The notes under the pieces are model-generated. The model was not told where the DNA came from, ran no database searches, and saw only the letters and a program-made list of their open reading frames with translations. A stretch of 64,000 nucleotides of DNA, from NCBI GenBank assembly GCA_963921825.1, contig OY997591.1, forward strand, positions 46,769,825-46,833,824, written 5' to 3'. Numbering within the stretch: position 1 is the first letter of the stretch; each line of letters begins with the position of its first letter. Both the position numbers and the translations under genes were made by a program. This document shows, one piece after another, positions 12,931 to 27,065 of this stretch. Source of the stretch: Erodium maritimum (taxonomy: Eukaryota; Streptophyta; Magnoliopsida; Geraniales; Geraniaceae).

Positions 12931-13712
12931 TATGTTTTCTTAGTTTTAATCCTATCAGAATTACATACATGTACTATGTCTCGAACTCGATTAAGGAACT
13001 TGAACAATATCGTAGTCTCAAGTGGTACTTAATGTTATTGGATAGCTGGCATTCCATAAGACTCCAAGCATTTTACATCCTTAATCCCTGCAAGATTTTC
13101 TGACTCGCCTTTATCAAATGTGGGACATAAGGCCGACTATTCTCTTAGATTTCAGCCATTTTGATCATCACCTGCAAGCAAAATAAATAAATGTAAAACA
13201 AACATAGAAATGGGTTGCAAGAATCTTTACTGTTCATTATTCATACGTATCAATGGGGGTATAACTATTGGCTTGCAATAATGAAATCAGGACAATGGTT
13301 GCATTTGACTTGTATGCCCATTTATAGATTATTTCCACATTAAATATCAGTAAATATATACCCACTACTATGTACCATATACGTATGTGGGACTAAGTAA
13401 AGAATACCCTTCCCAAAACATGAAACGTTACACTTGCAATTCAAAAACATAATGTAAAAAAATAATAATTGCACTTATTGGTTGTAAATTATCCAAATTT
13501 TGTACATCATTGCAATTATGTATTTTTTATCGTAGACCGAGACCTTGAACAACACGTCGTTGCTAACGTGGTTCTCTTTTCTTACCAGAAACTCTAAATA
13601 TAGTTTCGAATTTGATCCAGACTTAATATTATTTATCGTGGTTGAGACCTATTACGGACTCTTAAGGGTCTAATTGCCTTCTTTTTCTCTAATTTGAAGA
13701 TTCTTCTTCTTC
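12931..13712. other. AT-rich sequence with no recognised feature
   Basis: No long frame, inverted repeat or element end seen. A CT-rich stretch (13690-13712) leads into the poly-T of the adjacent LINE and may be part of its target. Confidence 0.3.
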
Positions 13713-14546
13713 TTTTTTTGATCGGAAAAACATAATTAAATTAAACCTCTTTTGAGGTAAAAGAGGAGTGTACAACCGGAACTAGTAAACGATCAAAGGA
13801 AACTACCCACCCACCAACAGGAATGATTACAACACAAGGGAATTACAACAAGGGAACAAACAACAGTAGACAAAAAGCTACCCCAAGTAAGTAGCTCCTA
13901 CCCCAAAAACAGATAACTTGACACTCAAGGAAGGACTAACTTGCACCACAAGGCAAGCCGGATTCAAAATTTTAACCGAGATTTGTAATCCATGAAACTA
14001 AAAAAGTTGTATCTTTTGAGAAGGATTCAAAGCTAACATGATCAACTTAAAGGATCGACCATGAGCTGCAAAATTTTGCAGCATAAGATGAATGAGCTGC
14101 AAAATTGAAATGTGGGGATGTGCTGCATAATTGAGAGAAGAGGCTTTCACAGGTTCAAGGAAGGACTTGCAGCATATCTTGTAGTCCAGAATCTCATTAG
14201 ATAAACTATGTAGTTATAGAGAGAAGCAGGTTTCACTGATGCAGGGGAAAGGAGGTCAGGCGCAAAACCAAACCAGCAGAATGACCTGCAAACAAAGCAA
14301 ATACTCAACCTAGAAGCAACTACCCTCACTCCAAAAGGGAAAAAAAACCCACACACAAAGCACCAAGGACATCAAAAACAAAAGGAGGGCCTTACCAAAC
14401 TCACAACAGTACCCAAACCACCCAGAACTCATCCCCAAACCCCCACCCCATCCCAAAATATCCAAACCAGAAGCCAAACAACAAGTTCAAGAGGAAATTG
14501 ATTACCAGCATAAAACTGGCCAGGATCTAGAAAGTGAGACTTCTAC

Positions 14547-17500
14547 TTAGGCAACAGGTCTTAGGAGAGGACAACCAGGAATTATAGGAGAAGAAGTATC
14601 CATGATCCTTGAATTTTTCTCATTCCCAGTTATAGGCTTGACTTTGAATTTTCTGTAAGATGTCTTCTGCAATTGGAAAGACCCTTCAAAGATAGCTTCA
14701 TTTCTTGCAAGGCAGATTTGCCAACAGGATATTTGAACTAAGTTCCTCCAAACATTTTTACAATTTGCTGGAGCCAAGGATGACCAGGCAGTGAATAAAG
14801 CCTCTGTATTCTTTAGGATGATCCAAGTAAAGCCCCACCAAATAAGGACCAGACTCCAAACTCTCTAAGTTATATTACGATACAATAAGAAATGGGAAGC
14901 ATCTTCCAAGTCTTCATTGCAAATTGGACAAAGTATTCCTTGCAGGGAGAGTTGCAACCCTCTTGAATCAAGGAAGCATCTAGTGGGGATGGCTTCCAAA
15001 CAAGCAAGCCAGCAAAAGGCTGTGATTTTAGGAGGTATACCTGGGATCCATAGTGCTTTGGTCCAAGAAGCATTCACTGAAGGGGCTGAAGATTGATTGT
15101 CTAATAAAGAGTATAGCCTTTTTACTGAGAACCCCTTTGGATCACCTATCCAGATAAGAAGATCCTTCTCATGAGTGAGGGATATGCCATCTAATATTAT
15201 TTACAATGAATTCCAATCTGATTCAGCTCTTCCCCTTGGAGCTCTCATAAAATTCAGTTCCCAAACACCATCTGACCAAGCTTCAGCAACAAGAAGTTTT
15301 TTGTTGATTGAAAGGGAGAATAACCTGGGAAAAAGGAACTTGAGAGGTTGATCCCCCCACCAAATATCACACCAGAATAGCACTCTAATTCCTTCTCCCA
15401 CCTTCCAACTCAGACCTCTTATGCCAAATAAATTATGAAAGATAGGATCAGCATTGATAGCTAATATTTGGCTCATAAAGCTTGCAGATCCTATTTCAGG
15501 AAAGGAGGAGAGATCCCATTCTTTTGAAGACCATCCATATTTACTGCAAACCACCCTCTTCCAAAGAGTATTTGATTCCAAAGAAAATCTCCACCACCAC
15601 TTTGCAAGAAGAACTAGATTCATTTTAGCCAATTTTTATATACCAAGCACCCCCTCAATTTTTGCTTTGCAGACATTGTTCCACTTGACTTTACAGAAAG
15701 TTCTTGCTTTGGAGGATCCATGCCACAGAAACCTCCTTTGCCAGGATTCCATTTGTCTCAATACACCTTTGGGAGCTTTTATTATGGAGAAGAAATACAA
15801 AGGCAGAGCACTTAGAGTGGCCTTATTAAGTGTGATTCTTCCCCCTAGAGATAGAAACTTGGCTTGCCAGAGTCCTAGTGCAGCTTTGAAATTGCCTATG
15901 ATTAACTCCCATGTTTTGATTTTTCTTGGATTGGCCCCCAATGGAAAGCCAAGATACTTGGTAGGTAATTTTTCTTCTGTACATCCCAAAATCAGTAGGA
16001 TGGCCTGACTCTCTTCCTCATCCAAATTAAAGAAAATAGCTGATGATTTATCATAATTCACTGATAAACCAGCAGCTACATTGAACATAGTCAAGGCAAA
16101 CTTGAGGCATAAGGCACCAGAATATGAAGCTTGGATGAAAAATATAGTATCATCTGCAAATTGCAGATGAGAAATTGTTGGACCATTATTTTGAAATTTT
16201 ATACCTTTGAAGAGGTCTTGAGATAGCCCAGCTTTCATTACTTGATTGAGACATTCTGCTACTAGAGAAAATAGGAGAGGGGACAATCCACACCCTTTTC
16301 TAAGCCCTCTTGCCAAACTAAAATCAGGACTTGGGGAGCCATTGATCAACACTGAGACATGAGCCTTTAAGCATGATAGAATCCAGAGCCTCCATAATGA
16401 GCCAAAGCCCATTCTAGTCAGTACTTTGAGTAAGTAATTCCAGTTGACCTTATCAAAGGCCTTTTCAAAATCAGCTTTGAAAATTATAGCTTTCTTCTTG
16501 CTTATCTTTAGAAAATCAACAACCTCTGAGGCAATTAAGATTCCATCTATAATCTGCCTCCCTTGAATAAAGCCAGTCTGTTTCTCACCAACCAAGAAAT
16601 TGATAACCTGTTTGAGCCTTGTAGATAGCAACTTGGACAGAATTTTATAGGAGCCTCCCATCAGACTTATTGGCTTGTAGTCATCAAAAGTTAGTGGAGC
16701 ATCATTTTTTGGTATCAGAGTCATAAAGGAAGAGTTCAGTCTTTTTCCCAGTTGACCAGTATGATAGAAGCAATAAAGGAATTTCATCAGATCTTCTTTG
16801 ATTATAGGCCAGCATACTTGGAAGAACTTTAGAGTGAAACCATCTGGCCTTGTTGCTTTTTCAGCACTGCAAGCCATGATTGCTTGTAGAGTTTCATCTT
16901 CTGAGAAGGGTCTCTCAAGCCATTGAGCTTGTTGAGGAGATAATGTCTGAAAAGGCAAATCATCTAGAAAGACATTTGAAGTAAGACCTTCAGAGAATCT
17001 AAGGGAAAAATGCTCAGCTGCATCAAGTTTGATTTCCGGTGGAGATGATAGCAACTGATCTTTATACCAGATATGGCTTATGTTTTTTGAAGCTCGCTTG
17101 AAATTTGCCACTCTATGAAAATATTTAGAGCCATTGTCCCCATCATCAAACCACTTATTCCTGGCCTTTTGACTCCATAGCTTTGATAGCAATTTATAAT
17201 TCTGGATTAGAGTAGCCTTAAGTTCACCTCTCTTAGTGCATTCTTGTGGTAGTAGGGGCCTTATTTCCACCGTAGAATCCAGCTCATCAATTGCCTTACT
17301 TAGCTGAGCAATGAGGGTTTCTAAATGACCAAACACTTGTGAATTCCAGACTTTAAGATCATCTTTCAAAAGCTTCAGCTTCATCCATAATACATAATAG
17401 GGCTGGCCAAAGATTTGATAAGAGGCCCAAAAAATTTCCACAGCTTCAAATAAATTAGCGTCCTTTGTCCAAATATTTAGGAACTTGAAAGGTCTAGGCC

Positions 17501-18214
17501 CCCAATCTATCACATTGTCAAAAAGTACTATAGGCCTGTGATCTGAGATTGATCTGGAGAGGCAAACTTGTGTAAGAGAATTGAATTTTTCCACAAACTC
17601 CTGAGAAATGAGATATCTGTCTATTCTGGAAGCTCTTGATTGTTGCCCAAACCAAGTGAATTTTCCTCCATTTAAAGGGAGATTGATGAGACCTAAATTC
17701 AATATAAACTGTTGAAAATTCAGCATATCAATCCCCCCCATCTTTTTGGGAAGATCTCTCTTGAATGGAACTGACAGAGTTGAAGTCTCCTCCTAGCAAG
17801 ATGAAAGTGTCTGAAGGGAGGGCCTTTATCATGTCCTCCAGCTTGAGCCATAGGGTCTCTCTACCTTGAGATGAAGAAGGGGCATAAACATTAATAATGC
17901 AGCATGGATTTTGGTTGGAGAGAATATTGTCAAGCCAGAAAAGGGCACCATCTTCTTCTAATGAATGGGAGAAGGAGAATTCTCTTTTTTTTCCACATTG
18001 TGATCAGACCACCACAAGTGTCCACAGCATCTGAATGGCAAGAATCCCATCCCCAAGTAAGGCCACAGGTTCTAAGAAAATTAGCAGGCATATGATCCAT
18101 TTTGGAATCCTGAATCATAATGAAGCTAGGGGCTTGCTTGCTCAACAAGGAACTGAAACATCTCCTATTTTGTTGAGAGGAGATCCCTCTCACATTCCAT
18201 GAGAGGAATTTCAT
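14547..18214 (-). pseudogene. LINE ORF2: AP endonuclease, reverse transcriptase, zf-RVT (broken)
   Basis: The frame opens MKFLSWNVRGI at 18214, the start of an AP-type endonuclease, and the endonuclease ends with SDHRPI near 17540. A 701-codon open stretch (17741-15636) carries the RT: RPDGFTLKFFQ, GFIQGRQIIDGI (near residue 390), KADFEKAFDKVNW (near 425), RGLRKGCGLSPLLFSL and the catalytic QFADD (near 527; FADD is the L1 form of YxDD). Downstream come KMNLVLLAKWWWRF and a zf-RVT with CPICNEDLEDASHFL near 14900. The RT motif usually KxPGPDGF reads KATRPDGF. Breaks seen: a frame change near 17750-17930, an in-frame TAA between LGI and KLAKM at about 15636, and further breaks near 15200 and 14870. 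The protein would nick DNA and prime reverse transcription at the target. No RNase H domain seen. Confidence 0.85.
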
Positions 18215-18219
18215 ATAGA

Positions 18220-20212
18220 TTAGGAGGAACCAAGACCAGCGGCACCTTTGACCACCAGTATATCAGGATCTGAGTCTTTATCTAAATCAACAAACTCATC
18301 CTCAGATCCTCCATCAAAATCTATGGTATGATTTTTGTAATCATGTAGATCATTTATTTGATTTAGTATAGCTTGATCAGAAACACCAGCCTTGAAGCCA
18401 ATGGCCTTGCCAAAGCCCCAAGCTTTTTTAGCAAGAGTATTTTCATCCAAGAAAGTCTTCTTCTTGATGTGAGAAACTGGAGTGCCCTCAATAACCAACT
18501 CAGGAGATTTTTTTTCTTTAGTCTAGGAGCAGTAAGCTTTGATCTAGTGTTGTAGGAGTGAGGAGTGGCACCTCTGTTGATTTTTTTCCTCTTGACGGAT
18601 ATCTTGGAAATTACTTTTGGAGAAGGAATGCTGAGACCTAAAAAATCTGCTACTTCAGTGACTTGGGTTTGCTCCAGTTGGTCTTGGAGAGAAGTTCAAC
18701 TAACAGTAGCATTTCCACTGTTGAGACCTTCTAACCCTGGCAAATTTGATGATTGAGATTGTAAGAGGCAAATATTCCTTTGTATGTCAGTGATGTTTTG
18801 AGCCCGGGATAGAGGGATCATGGGGAGCTTGTATCTTCTTGTTGAGCCTCTCCCAATAATAAATGCTCATCAACCTCAGTCCTTTTTTTGCAATATAATA
18901 TGAGTATTTAGCAAGGTGGGGACCAAAATATTGCCTTTAACCCCATTGCTAATAGCAATGTCCAGTGGTTGCAAGGAACTGTCAAAGAGGGTTTGTTCTA
19001 CAGTTGCTGGAGCAAAAGAGATGATAGGACTAGAGGGGTGTCTGATGTGGCTAGTTTGAGCCAACTGAAGGATTTGAATAGAATTATCCAATTTTTCAAC
19101 AGTACTGTAGAGATTGATTTCCCCAAAATAGCAACAGGTATTGAACTGATAGGGCCTTCAGACTCAACAATATTTGTAACAATTAGATGAGCAGTAGGAT
19201 CATGCTCCAGCCCAGCCTTATTTTGTATGTCTAGAAGCTCAAAAGTATCTTGAACCACCTGTTGATCTAGGGAGTCACTGAGAGGTCCTTGTGTAACTGC
19301 ATCAGAATTGTCTTGCTCTTGTATCTGAGCATTTAAAACTTGCAGAGGAATTATGGTTGGTGGACATAATGTATCCTGAGAATCTTCTCTAGCTCCCAAA
19401 GAACCACAATCAATTGCTACCAGCACACCATCCATCCATTTGTCAGCAGGTAATGAATGATCAGAATTAACATCATCTTCTAGATGATCCTCTGTGGAAT
19501 TGACAGCCAATGGTGTTGGAGTTTTTTGAGTGGGAGATAAGGTGAATTCAGAAGACATGGGATCCTCAGATTCCTCAGAACTAGCAGAAGGAGGATCCTT
19601 AACAGCAAAGGATGGGACTTGTTCACAGGCAATTGTATTGATCATCACCTTATAAGATTTATTGCCTAGGAGAATTTCCACTTCCTCAGCAAATGAGGAG
19701 AGTTCAAGAGAATGTATAAGCACATAGGCAATATCCACATAGGTTCCATCTTTGGAAATTGGATGAGTAAAGACGATAGGGCCAAATTCAGCCACTACAG
19801 CTTGAAAGGTCTCTTCACGCCATCCAAAGAAGGGCACCCCATGAATTGCAACCCAGGTGAATTTCCCTCCCTTGTTACAAAAACTTTCAAAGCCAGGCAT
19901 AAAAGTTAACCAAGTATTTAGCCAACTTCCATCAACACCTTCCTCTTTCATGAGCTCCTCATCAAACTTCTCATCAGAACAATAAACTAGAGCAGTCTTA
20001 TTTCCCAGAGCTTTTAACTGTATATCAAATACTCCTTGTAAAGCCATTTCTCTCATAATTCCATCCACTGTCATATTGACATGGATCACAGCTAAATGAG
20101 CTCTCTGCATAATTCTTGAATTTGCAGTGACTATAGAGCCTTTGTGCACAAAATCATCAAAGGTTAGAAAAATGCTGAAACCAAATGTTATTGATGTGGT
20201 GGAACATATCAT
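18220..20212 (-). pseudogene. LINE ORF1: RNA-binding protein with RRM-like fold (broken)
   Basis: A 404-codon open frame (20212-18998) has an N-terminal region of the plant L1 ORF1 kind: RAHLAVIHVNMTVDGIM, then WLNTWLTFMPGF, WVAIHGVPFFGW and FGPIVFTHPISKDGTYVDIA. The phrase 'W..I.GVP..W' is typical of the DUF4283/RRM-like module that binds the LINE RNA. An acidic, serine-rich linker follows. A second piece (18498-18220) supplies the acidic C-terminus, ending GAAGLGSS; between the two the frame is lost, so at least one frameshift exists. The ORF1 stop and the ORF2 ATG are separated by only 5 bases (TCTAT), a spacing that suits termination-reinitiation, though that is inference. No CCHC knuckle was found in the readable parts. 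Confidence 0.75.
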
Positions 20213-20215
20213 TAG

Positions 20216-23200
20216 TTACATGTTTGTCACGTACCAAACCACTTGGTAAAATGGTACCAACAATCGATCAGGGGAAAAGAGAAGGTTATTGAGAGAAATG
20301 TTATTGATCATGTGAGCCTTGAAGATGTTTTGATCAAACTTGATCATGTGAGCCCTGAAGATGCTCCGATCAAGCTTGCAGTCTCCGACTTTTTTAAAGA
20401 TGATGAAGGAGATATTGGTCGTGATGAAAATAAGGCTTAAACTTGTTTTTCAAGTACTCCCCCCTCTTTTGGCTAATGTGATATATATGTGTGTGTGTGT
20501 GATATTTTTCTAGTGATCCTTTCCAAAGTTTACAAGCTAATGTAATACTTTTTTGTTTGTGAGAGTATATGGATCCCAACTATGAAATACGTGCTTGTAG
20601 AAATGATATTGATTTATGTATTGTTTATTGCGTGACGACACACACAATCCTAACAAGCAAGAAATATTTTTCTTGTCTAACCTTGGTTGAACCAAATGTT
20701 AGCACAATTATGGGTACTAGAAACTTGATAGAGAGCTCCAGAAGAGCTACCTTGATATTAAAAAATGGAACAAGGTTAAGTACCCATAATGCTTTGTATG
20801 CAAGTAGATCCAGAAGAAATCGAATTAGCTTTAAGGATATCCACGCAAATGGATATCATGTCGAGACTAGAAATGAAAATGAGACTGATTTTTTATGTAT
20901 TGCCCTTGATAAATGTGGAGAAAAGCGTGTATTTGAAAAATTACAAGTTCTATCATCAGGATTGTATTATACAACCATAAGAACCATTGAAACCTACAAC
21001 ACTACAATGAACCAGAAGTTCATTAATCCAAATGCTTTTATGCTTTTTCACAATCGTCTTGGTCGTCCGGGATCGACTATGACGCGTAGGATTGTTGAAA
21101 ACACATGTGGACATTCTTTAAAGAGCCAGAAGATCCTAATGTCCAGTGAGATATTATGTACAACTTGTTAAAAAGGGAAATTAGTTGTCCGGTCATCGCT
21201 AACCAAGGTTAATGTTTAATCTCAATCTTTCTTGTAGAAGATTCAGGGAGACATTTGTGGCCTCATTCATCCAGCTAGTGGACCATTCAATTATTCCATG
21301 GTCCTGATAGACGCATCCAGTAGATCGTGTCATGTGTTTCTGTCGTCAAAGCGAAATGTTTCATTCGCTAAATTGTTGGAACAAATTATTAAGTTGAGGG
21401 CACACTTCCCTGACCACCCCTTTAAGTCTATTCTTCTTGATAATGCTGGTAAATTCACGTCTGGGACGTTTGATGATTATTGCATGTCTTTAGGGGTTGA
21501 TATTGAACATTCTGTTGCACATGTCCATACCCAAAATGGTTTAGCATAATCGTTTATTAACGTATACAGGTAATTGTATGTACATTACTAATGCAATCAA
21601 AATTACCTATTTATGTATCTTTAATTCGGTTGAAGCCTAGTGCATATAACTGTTATTCTCTTGTGCAATTTGTGTGTGGTCATGAACCTGATATATCCCA
21701 CTTGCGAACCTTTTGTTGCGCCTTGTAAGTGCCGATTGCACCTCCTAAATGAAAAAAAATGGGACCCCAACGGTGATCGGGTGTTTATGTTGGTTTCGAT
21801 TCACCATCGATAATCAGGTATCTTAAACCCTTAACGGGTGACATGTTTATTGTATGGTTTGCAGACTGTCAATTTGATGACACAACATTTCCACCTCTGG
21901 GTGAGAAAAATAAGCCTCCTGAAGTAAGACATGAACTTTCTTATAAGCCTCCTGAAGTTAGGCCATAATTTTCTTGGGAAGTAAGTTCTTTGTCTCATCT
22001 TGATCCGTGCGCTCTACTGTGTGAGATGGAAGTCCCGAAGATACTTTACTTTCAAAATATTGCAAATAAAATGGCTCATGCATTTTTAGAGACGTCAAAG
22101 ATGACAAGGTATTATATAGATGCTATCAATATACCAGCTAAAATTGAGGTCATTGGTGATACTGCAAAGGTAGCGAACGATTCCTCTCGTATACGCCTGA
22201 AGCGTGGAAGACCAGATGGAGAAAAGTGCATTATTCCCCGGAAGGGGAAATGTCAGGAGAATAGAGGGGATGAGAAAGCCTCATTACCAGAGGCGGTTCC
22301 AGAAGAACTACCAGGTCTGATTCCAAAAGAACCAATCGTTATGGGAATTACGGAAGGCTCTAATACTTGTGAAGAGTTGCATGAGCAAAGAAATGAGAAA
22401 ATTCGTATGAATTACTCACACATAAAAGATGAGGTTTTTGTGTTCACAATGGCCAATGAGATAATAAATGAGTTTGATTTTGAGACCTGAAGCATCGACG
22501 AATGTCGTCACAGAGATAGCTGGCCAAATGTGGGAAGAAGAAATTCAAACAGAACTGGCTTCATTAACAAAACGCCAAGTCTTTGAGCCTGTTTCCAAAA
22601 CACCAGAAGATGTTAAACTTGTTGGTTACATGTGGGTATCTATAAGGAAACGAAATGAGAAAAATGAAGTCACCCGATATAAGGCTAGACTTGTGGCCCA
22701 AGGATTCTCTCAACGACCAAGATTCGATTTTGATGAGACATATTCCCTAGTGATGGATATGATCACGTTTAGATATTTGATCAACCTATCAGTCTCTAAA
22801 GGACTTGATATGTGCATGATGGACGTTGTCACTACTAACTTGTATGGTACTTTGGACATTGATGTCTATATGAAACTCCACGATGGATTGAGATTGCATG
22901 AAGCAATGATAGATATCCCTAGAGATATGTGGTCCATAAAGTTATAGAAGTCTATGTATGGACTAAAGAAATCGGGTAGGATATGGTATCATTGACTTAG
23001 CGAGTACCTTACCAGAAAGGGCTATAAGAATGATGTCATATGGTCATGTGTATTCATTAAGAAAAAAAACTCCGGGTTTGTTATTATAGTAGTATATGTT
23101 GATGACATAATTTAATTGGGACTCCAAAAAAGATCCACATAGGTGTTGAGTACCGAAAAAGGGAATTTGGAATGAAAGATTTGTGGAAACTAGACATTGT

Positions 23201-24640
23201 CTCGGCCGACAGCTCGAGCATCTGTCTAATGGCATTTTGATCCATCAATATTCATATGTTGAGAAGCTATTGAAGATCTTTAGCATGGATAAAGCTCATC
23301 CACTCAGTACCCCAAGGGTCGTCCGATATTTACATCCCAAGAGGGACCCATTCCGTCCCAAAGAAGCAGATAAAGAGATACTTGGTCCTAAAGTACGATA
23401 TCTAAATGCTATTGGGGGTTTGTTATATTTGGCACAGTCTACGCGACCTAATATAGCATTCTCAGTAAATGTACTTGTCGGGTTCAAATAGAACCCACTC
23501 GATGACATTGGAACAGTATCAAGCATATATTTCGTTATCTGAGAGGAACTAGAGATTTGGGGTTATTATATTCTAAATCCAGGGAGAGTGTTGGTCTGGT
23601 TGGATATGCAAACGCAGGTTATTTATCATATCCTCACAAAGCTCGCTTCAAGACAAGATATGTTTTCATCTGCGATAAAAAAAACATTTCCTGGTGCTCT
23701 ACACGGCAGACTTTGGTTGCAACATCCTCGAACCACTCGAAGATTCTAGCGCCACATGAACCTAGCAAAAAATGTGTATTCTTACGATCCGTTATTAAGC
23801 ATGTGTTATATGAAGACAAAGCAGCTTGTATTGCTCAAGTCGGAGGAGGCTATATCAAAGGATATATGATCAATCACATCTTTCTGAAGTTCTTTCATAC
23901 TCATGAGCTCCAGAAGAGTAGTAAGATAAATGTCAAATAGATTCGGTCCTACGAGAATCTGGCTGATATATTTACTAATAAAGTATTGCGGACCTTTACC
24001 TTTGAGAAGCTAGTACACATAATCGGCATGCGCCACCTTAGCAAGAAACCAAAGTAGCCTACTTGAAGTTAGGGGGAGACAATTTTTGTGCGCTGCACTC
24101 TTTTTTCCTTATACAAGTTTTGACCCACTGGGTTTCTAGGAAATGTTTTTAACAAGGCCGCATCAAGCACTACGTCAAGCACATTTGTGCATGCACTCTT
24201 TTCCTTAAAGGTTTAGTCCCACCAGGTTTTTCTGAGGAGGTTTTTAATGGGGCAACCTGAACTTGAAGCACATTGTGGTGTCCAATGGGGGGTATTGTGA
24301 GATGACATGTATATGGCATGTGTGACCACCACAATTCACATCCCACCACTACTTGCATGAAAAGGGTTATATGACAATCTCTCATGACTTGATTGTTCTT
24401 ATAAATAGATGTACCAACTCCTTGTATTAGACACACTCAACACACTACAACACTCCTTGTAAGCAATTCTCTAAGATATGAATAGAAATTCTCTCTACTC
24501 TTCAACCCTCAACCGCAAGTATTTTTTCTTGTTTGTTCGGTGACCAACCCGTAGACACCAACCTTTGTATTGTTGTATTACTTTGGGCCATCGTTGTCTT
24601 GGTGTTGGTTCCATCCAAACTCGATCTTATAAACATAAGT
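20216..24640 (+). mobile_element. Ty1/copia retrotransposon fossil, left part missing
   Basis: In order on the plus strand: a gag-pre-integrase piece (about 20990-21170), integrase core pieces (21240-21545), a linker rich in charged residues (21990-22490), the reverse transcriptase (RYKARLVAQGFSQ near 22680, onward to about 23150) and RT-tail/RNase H pieces (23180-24050). A purine tract GTTAGGGGGAGAC lies at about 24070. Then come two diverged direct copies of a block with GCACTCTTTT...CCTTA (24090-24160 and 24180-24255), then a second purine tract directly before the 3' LTR. No 5' LTR or primer site is recognisable; the left side stops against the LINE at 20212. The element is broken by many changes and looks old. 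I do not assign a lineage. Confidence 0.8.
24296..24510 (+). repeat. 3' LTR of the first copia fossil (right edge uncertain)
   Basis: The LTR begins TGTGAGATGACATG directly after the purine tract AATGGGGGGTAT, and contains a TATA box TATAAATA at about 24400 followed by a CA/CT-rich leader. The right edge could lie anywhere between about 24500 and 24640, because no second LTR is present to compare. Confidence 0.55.
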
Positions 24641-24659
24641 TTCACGTCTGGGGACTAAT

Positions 24660-25350
24660 TTTTGTTGGAATTAATGGATTTTGTAAACATTTTTTTCTTT
24701 GAAGATATATTTGTGAAAACAGAAGAATATTTACAAACAAAAAAAAAAGAACACAATTCACGATTTACACAAGACGGGTAGCATACAACCAATTTTACAA
24801 TCATTCCTTACCTGACGTAGAAAATTTAATTTTGTTCACCAATCAATTCTTTTTGCCCATACATAGCATCTCTTATGTTGTTTAGAGTATAGGAAGATAT
24901 ATGTATGTAGTAATAGAGTTATTCCCTTTTGGGACACAATTAAATCTAATTTTCTCATTATTTTCATATCAAACATATTTTTGAAAGGTTCATATTGAAC
25001 ATTTTGAATCAAGAAAACAATGAATTATGTGTTCGTTCATGTAAGCATTAACTAGGCCTGAGTCAGGTACATCAAAATCATTTTATATTATTCCTCATTC
25101 GAATCGTCATCACATGCACCCATTATTATTCAATGATACAATGTCAAACTATTAAAATTTCCAAATTGTTAATGAGTAGGACAATGATAATGCAAAAAAA
25201 AATAGAATCGTCGCAAACAGTATTGGAAATGCATTGTTTTTTTGTTAAAACGAACATCTTTGAAATTAAATAAACGAAAATACGAAACCAGAATAGAAAC
25301 TATTAGAAACGATATTTATAGAAAATTCATCGGTTTCTTCATTCTATATG
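24660..25350. other. AT-rich spacer
   Basis: Strongly AT-rich, with no frame or repeat that I recognise. Confidence 0.3.
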
Positions 25351-27065
25351 TTCTTTTATAAGAGAATTATTATTAAGCAGTCGATCTGTAGAGAAAAGAG
25401 ACTAACACAAGAAGGGTAACCCCAAGGTGGAGACCCTCCAACAAGACCAAAACAGCTCCTAAAGAGAAAATCAAACAATCCCCAAAATAGTCTAGACAGT
25501 CCAAACAGAACCAAATATAAGAGACAAAGAGAAACTAAATAACAATTAATAGGAGACCCGCTACCACCTCACCCCACAACATCCATGGAAGCAAGTTTAT
25601 GGTCTGCCACCAAACACCAGCTTGGGTTCCATCCAGAGTTCCAACTAACAGCAAAAGAATGATATTTTAATCTTTGCAACTACCCCATCAACTGTCACCA
25701 TAACCTAGTTAAAAACAGCTCAGTTCCGAACCAATCAAAAATGCCACATCACTAGATAATTAACACAAACCCACCATTCCCACTAAAATTGTGATGTCAA
25801 TCCTTTCCATCATAAAAGGACTCCCACAACATCTCTCGAGATCAAACGATAAATCCTCAACCATTGAAAAACCTTTCCACACACCTCCCATGAATAAGAA
25901 CAATGTAGCAGCAAATGATCCAAAGACTCAAAAAAGGACTTACAGAAGAAACCTAACATATTTTTAAGGGAAATTGATACGCCCCTACCTTCCAAGAACT
26001 CCATAATCGGGATTGCCTTATGAGTTACCAACCACATGAAAACACTGAATTTGGTAGGAAGACCTTTTACCCACAACACCCGAGCCCAAGCCACATCAAC
26101 ACCATCATAGGTTGGCTCTTCCAACACCTCATACACCGCCGAATCAAAAATCCTCTAAGATCTTTAACCTAGAAAAGAGAATCTTCACGATCAGATAACT
26201 CCGAAACATCCTCCAAAACACCCATCAACTCCATGGTCTACTTATCCTCCTAAGGCTCCAAATCACGCCTATAACCCACTTCCCAAACACCAACCACCCA
26301 AAACTAATTTACCTTAGCAAACTTGGACATAGAAACCAAGTAAATAAAAGGAAACTGGAACCTTAAAGGCCTCATGGAAACCTACACATCGTCCCAAAAA
26401 GAAATCGGATCCCTTCGTCCCAACTTCCAACTAACTCCTTGATTCTCAAACAACACTTTAAAACACAATTCAGACGCTAAAGACACAATGTGGCCAAACA
26501 TAATGGAGGATCACAAGCCACAAATAATCCTCAACCCTCCAACCATATAGGGCACAAATAATCTGCTTTCATAAAGACCCTTCCTCACTCACGAATCTCC
26601 ATCACCACTTCGCAAGCAGGCTCAAATTCATGGCCTCCAAATGCCCTAATTCCAATAACTTCATCCGCCTTCGGCCTACAAAACCAGCTCCACCAAACCT
26701 TGCAGAACATCTTACCAGAGTACGGGCTTGACCATAGATAACAACGTTGTCATGCCTCCAAAGCTGCAATCACCTTTTTTGGGGGCCTCAACAACGACAT
26801 ATAAAACAAAGGCGGAATAGATAAGGTAGATTTAACCAAAACAATAAGATCGGGCATGTTCAAATTCTTTAGCGTCCAAAGACCTAAGGAATGTTTGAAC
26901 TTGGCCACAATCGGGTCCTAGGACGCCACTCTTATAGGATTCGCCCCCAACCAGAACCTGAGGTACTTCATAGGAAAAGCACCCACCTCACACCCGAACA
27001 CTTGCGTCACCACCTCTTTATAACAATTTTTCATTCAACATTACCGCAATGGACATATGTAAATT

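Larger units (their letters stand above)
13713..20212 (-). mobile_element. L1-type LINE, near full length
   Basis: Minus-strand order is ORF1, ORF2 (endonuclease, RT, zf-RVT), an 830-base 3' UTR, then a poly-A seen as T7 at 13713-13719. The 3' end (TCAAAAGAGGT then a GATCAAAAAAA tail) resembles that of the LINE at 60286-61200, so the two are related. ORF1 starts at 20212, at the very edge of the element, so little or no 5' UTR is present; the copy may be slightly 5'-truncated. A copia fossil begins immediately to the right. I could not find a convincing target duplication. Confidence 0.85.
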
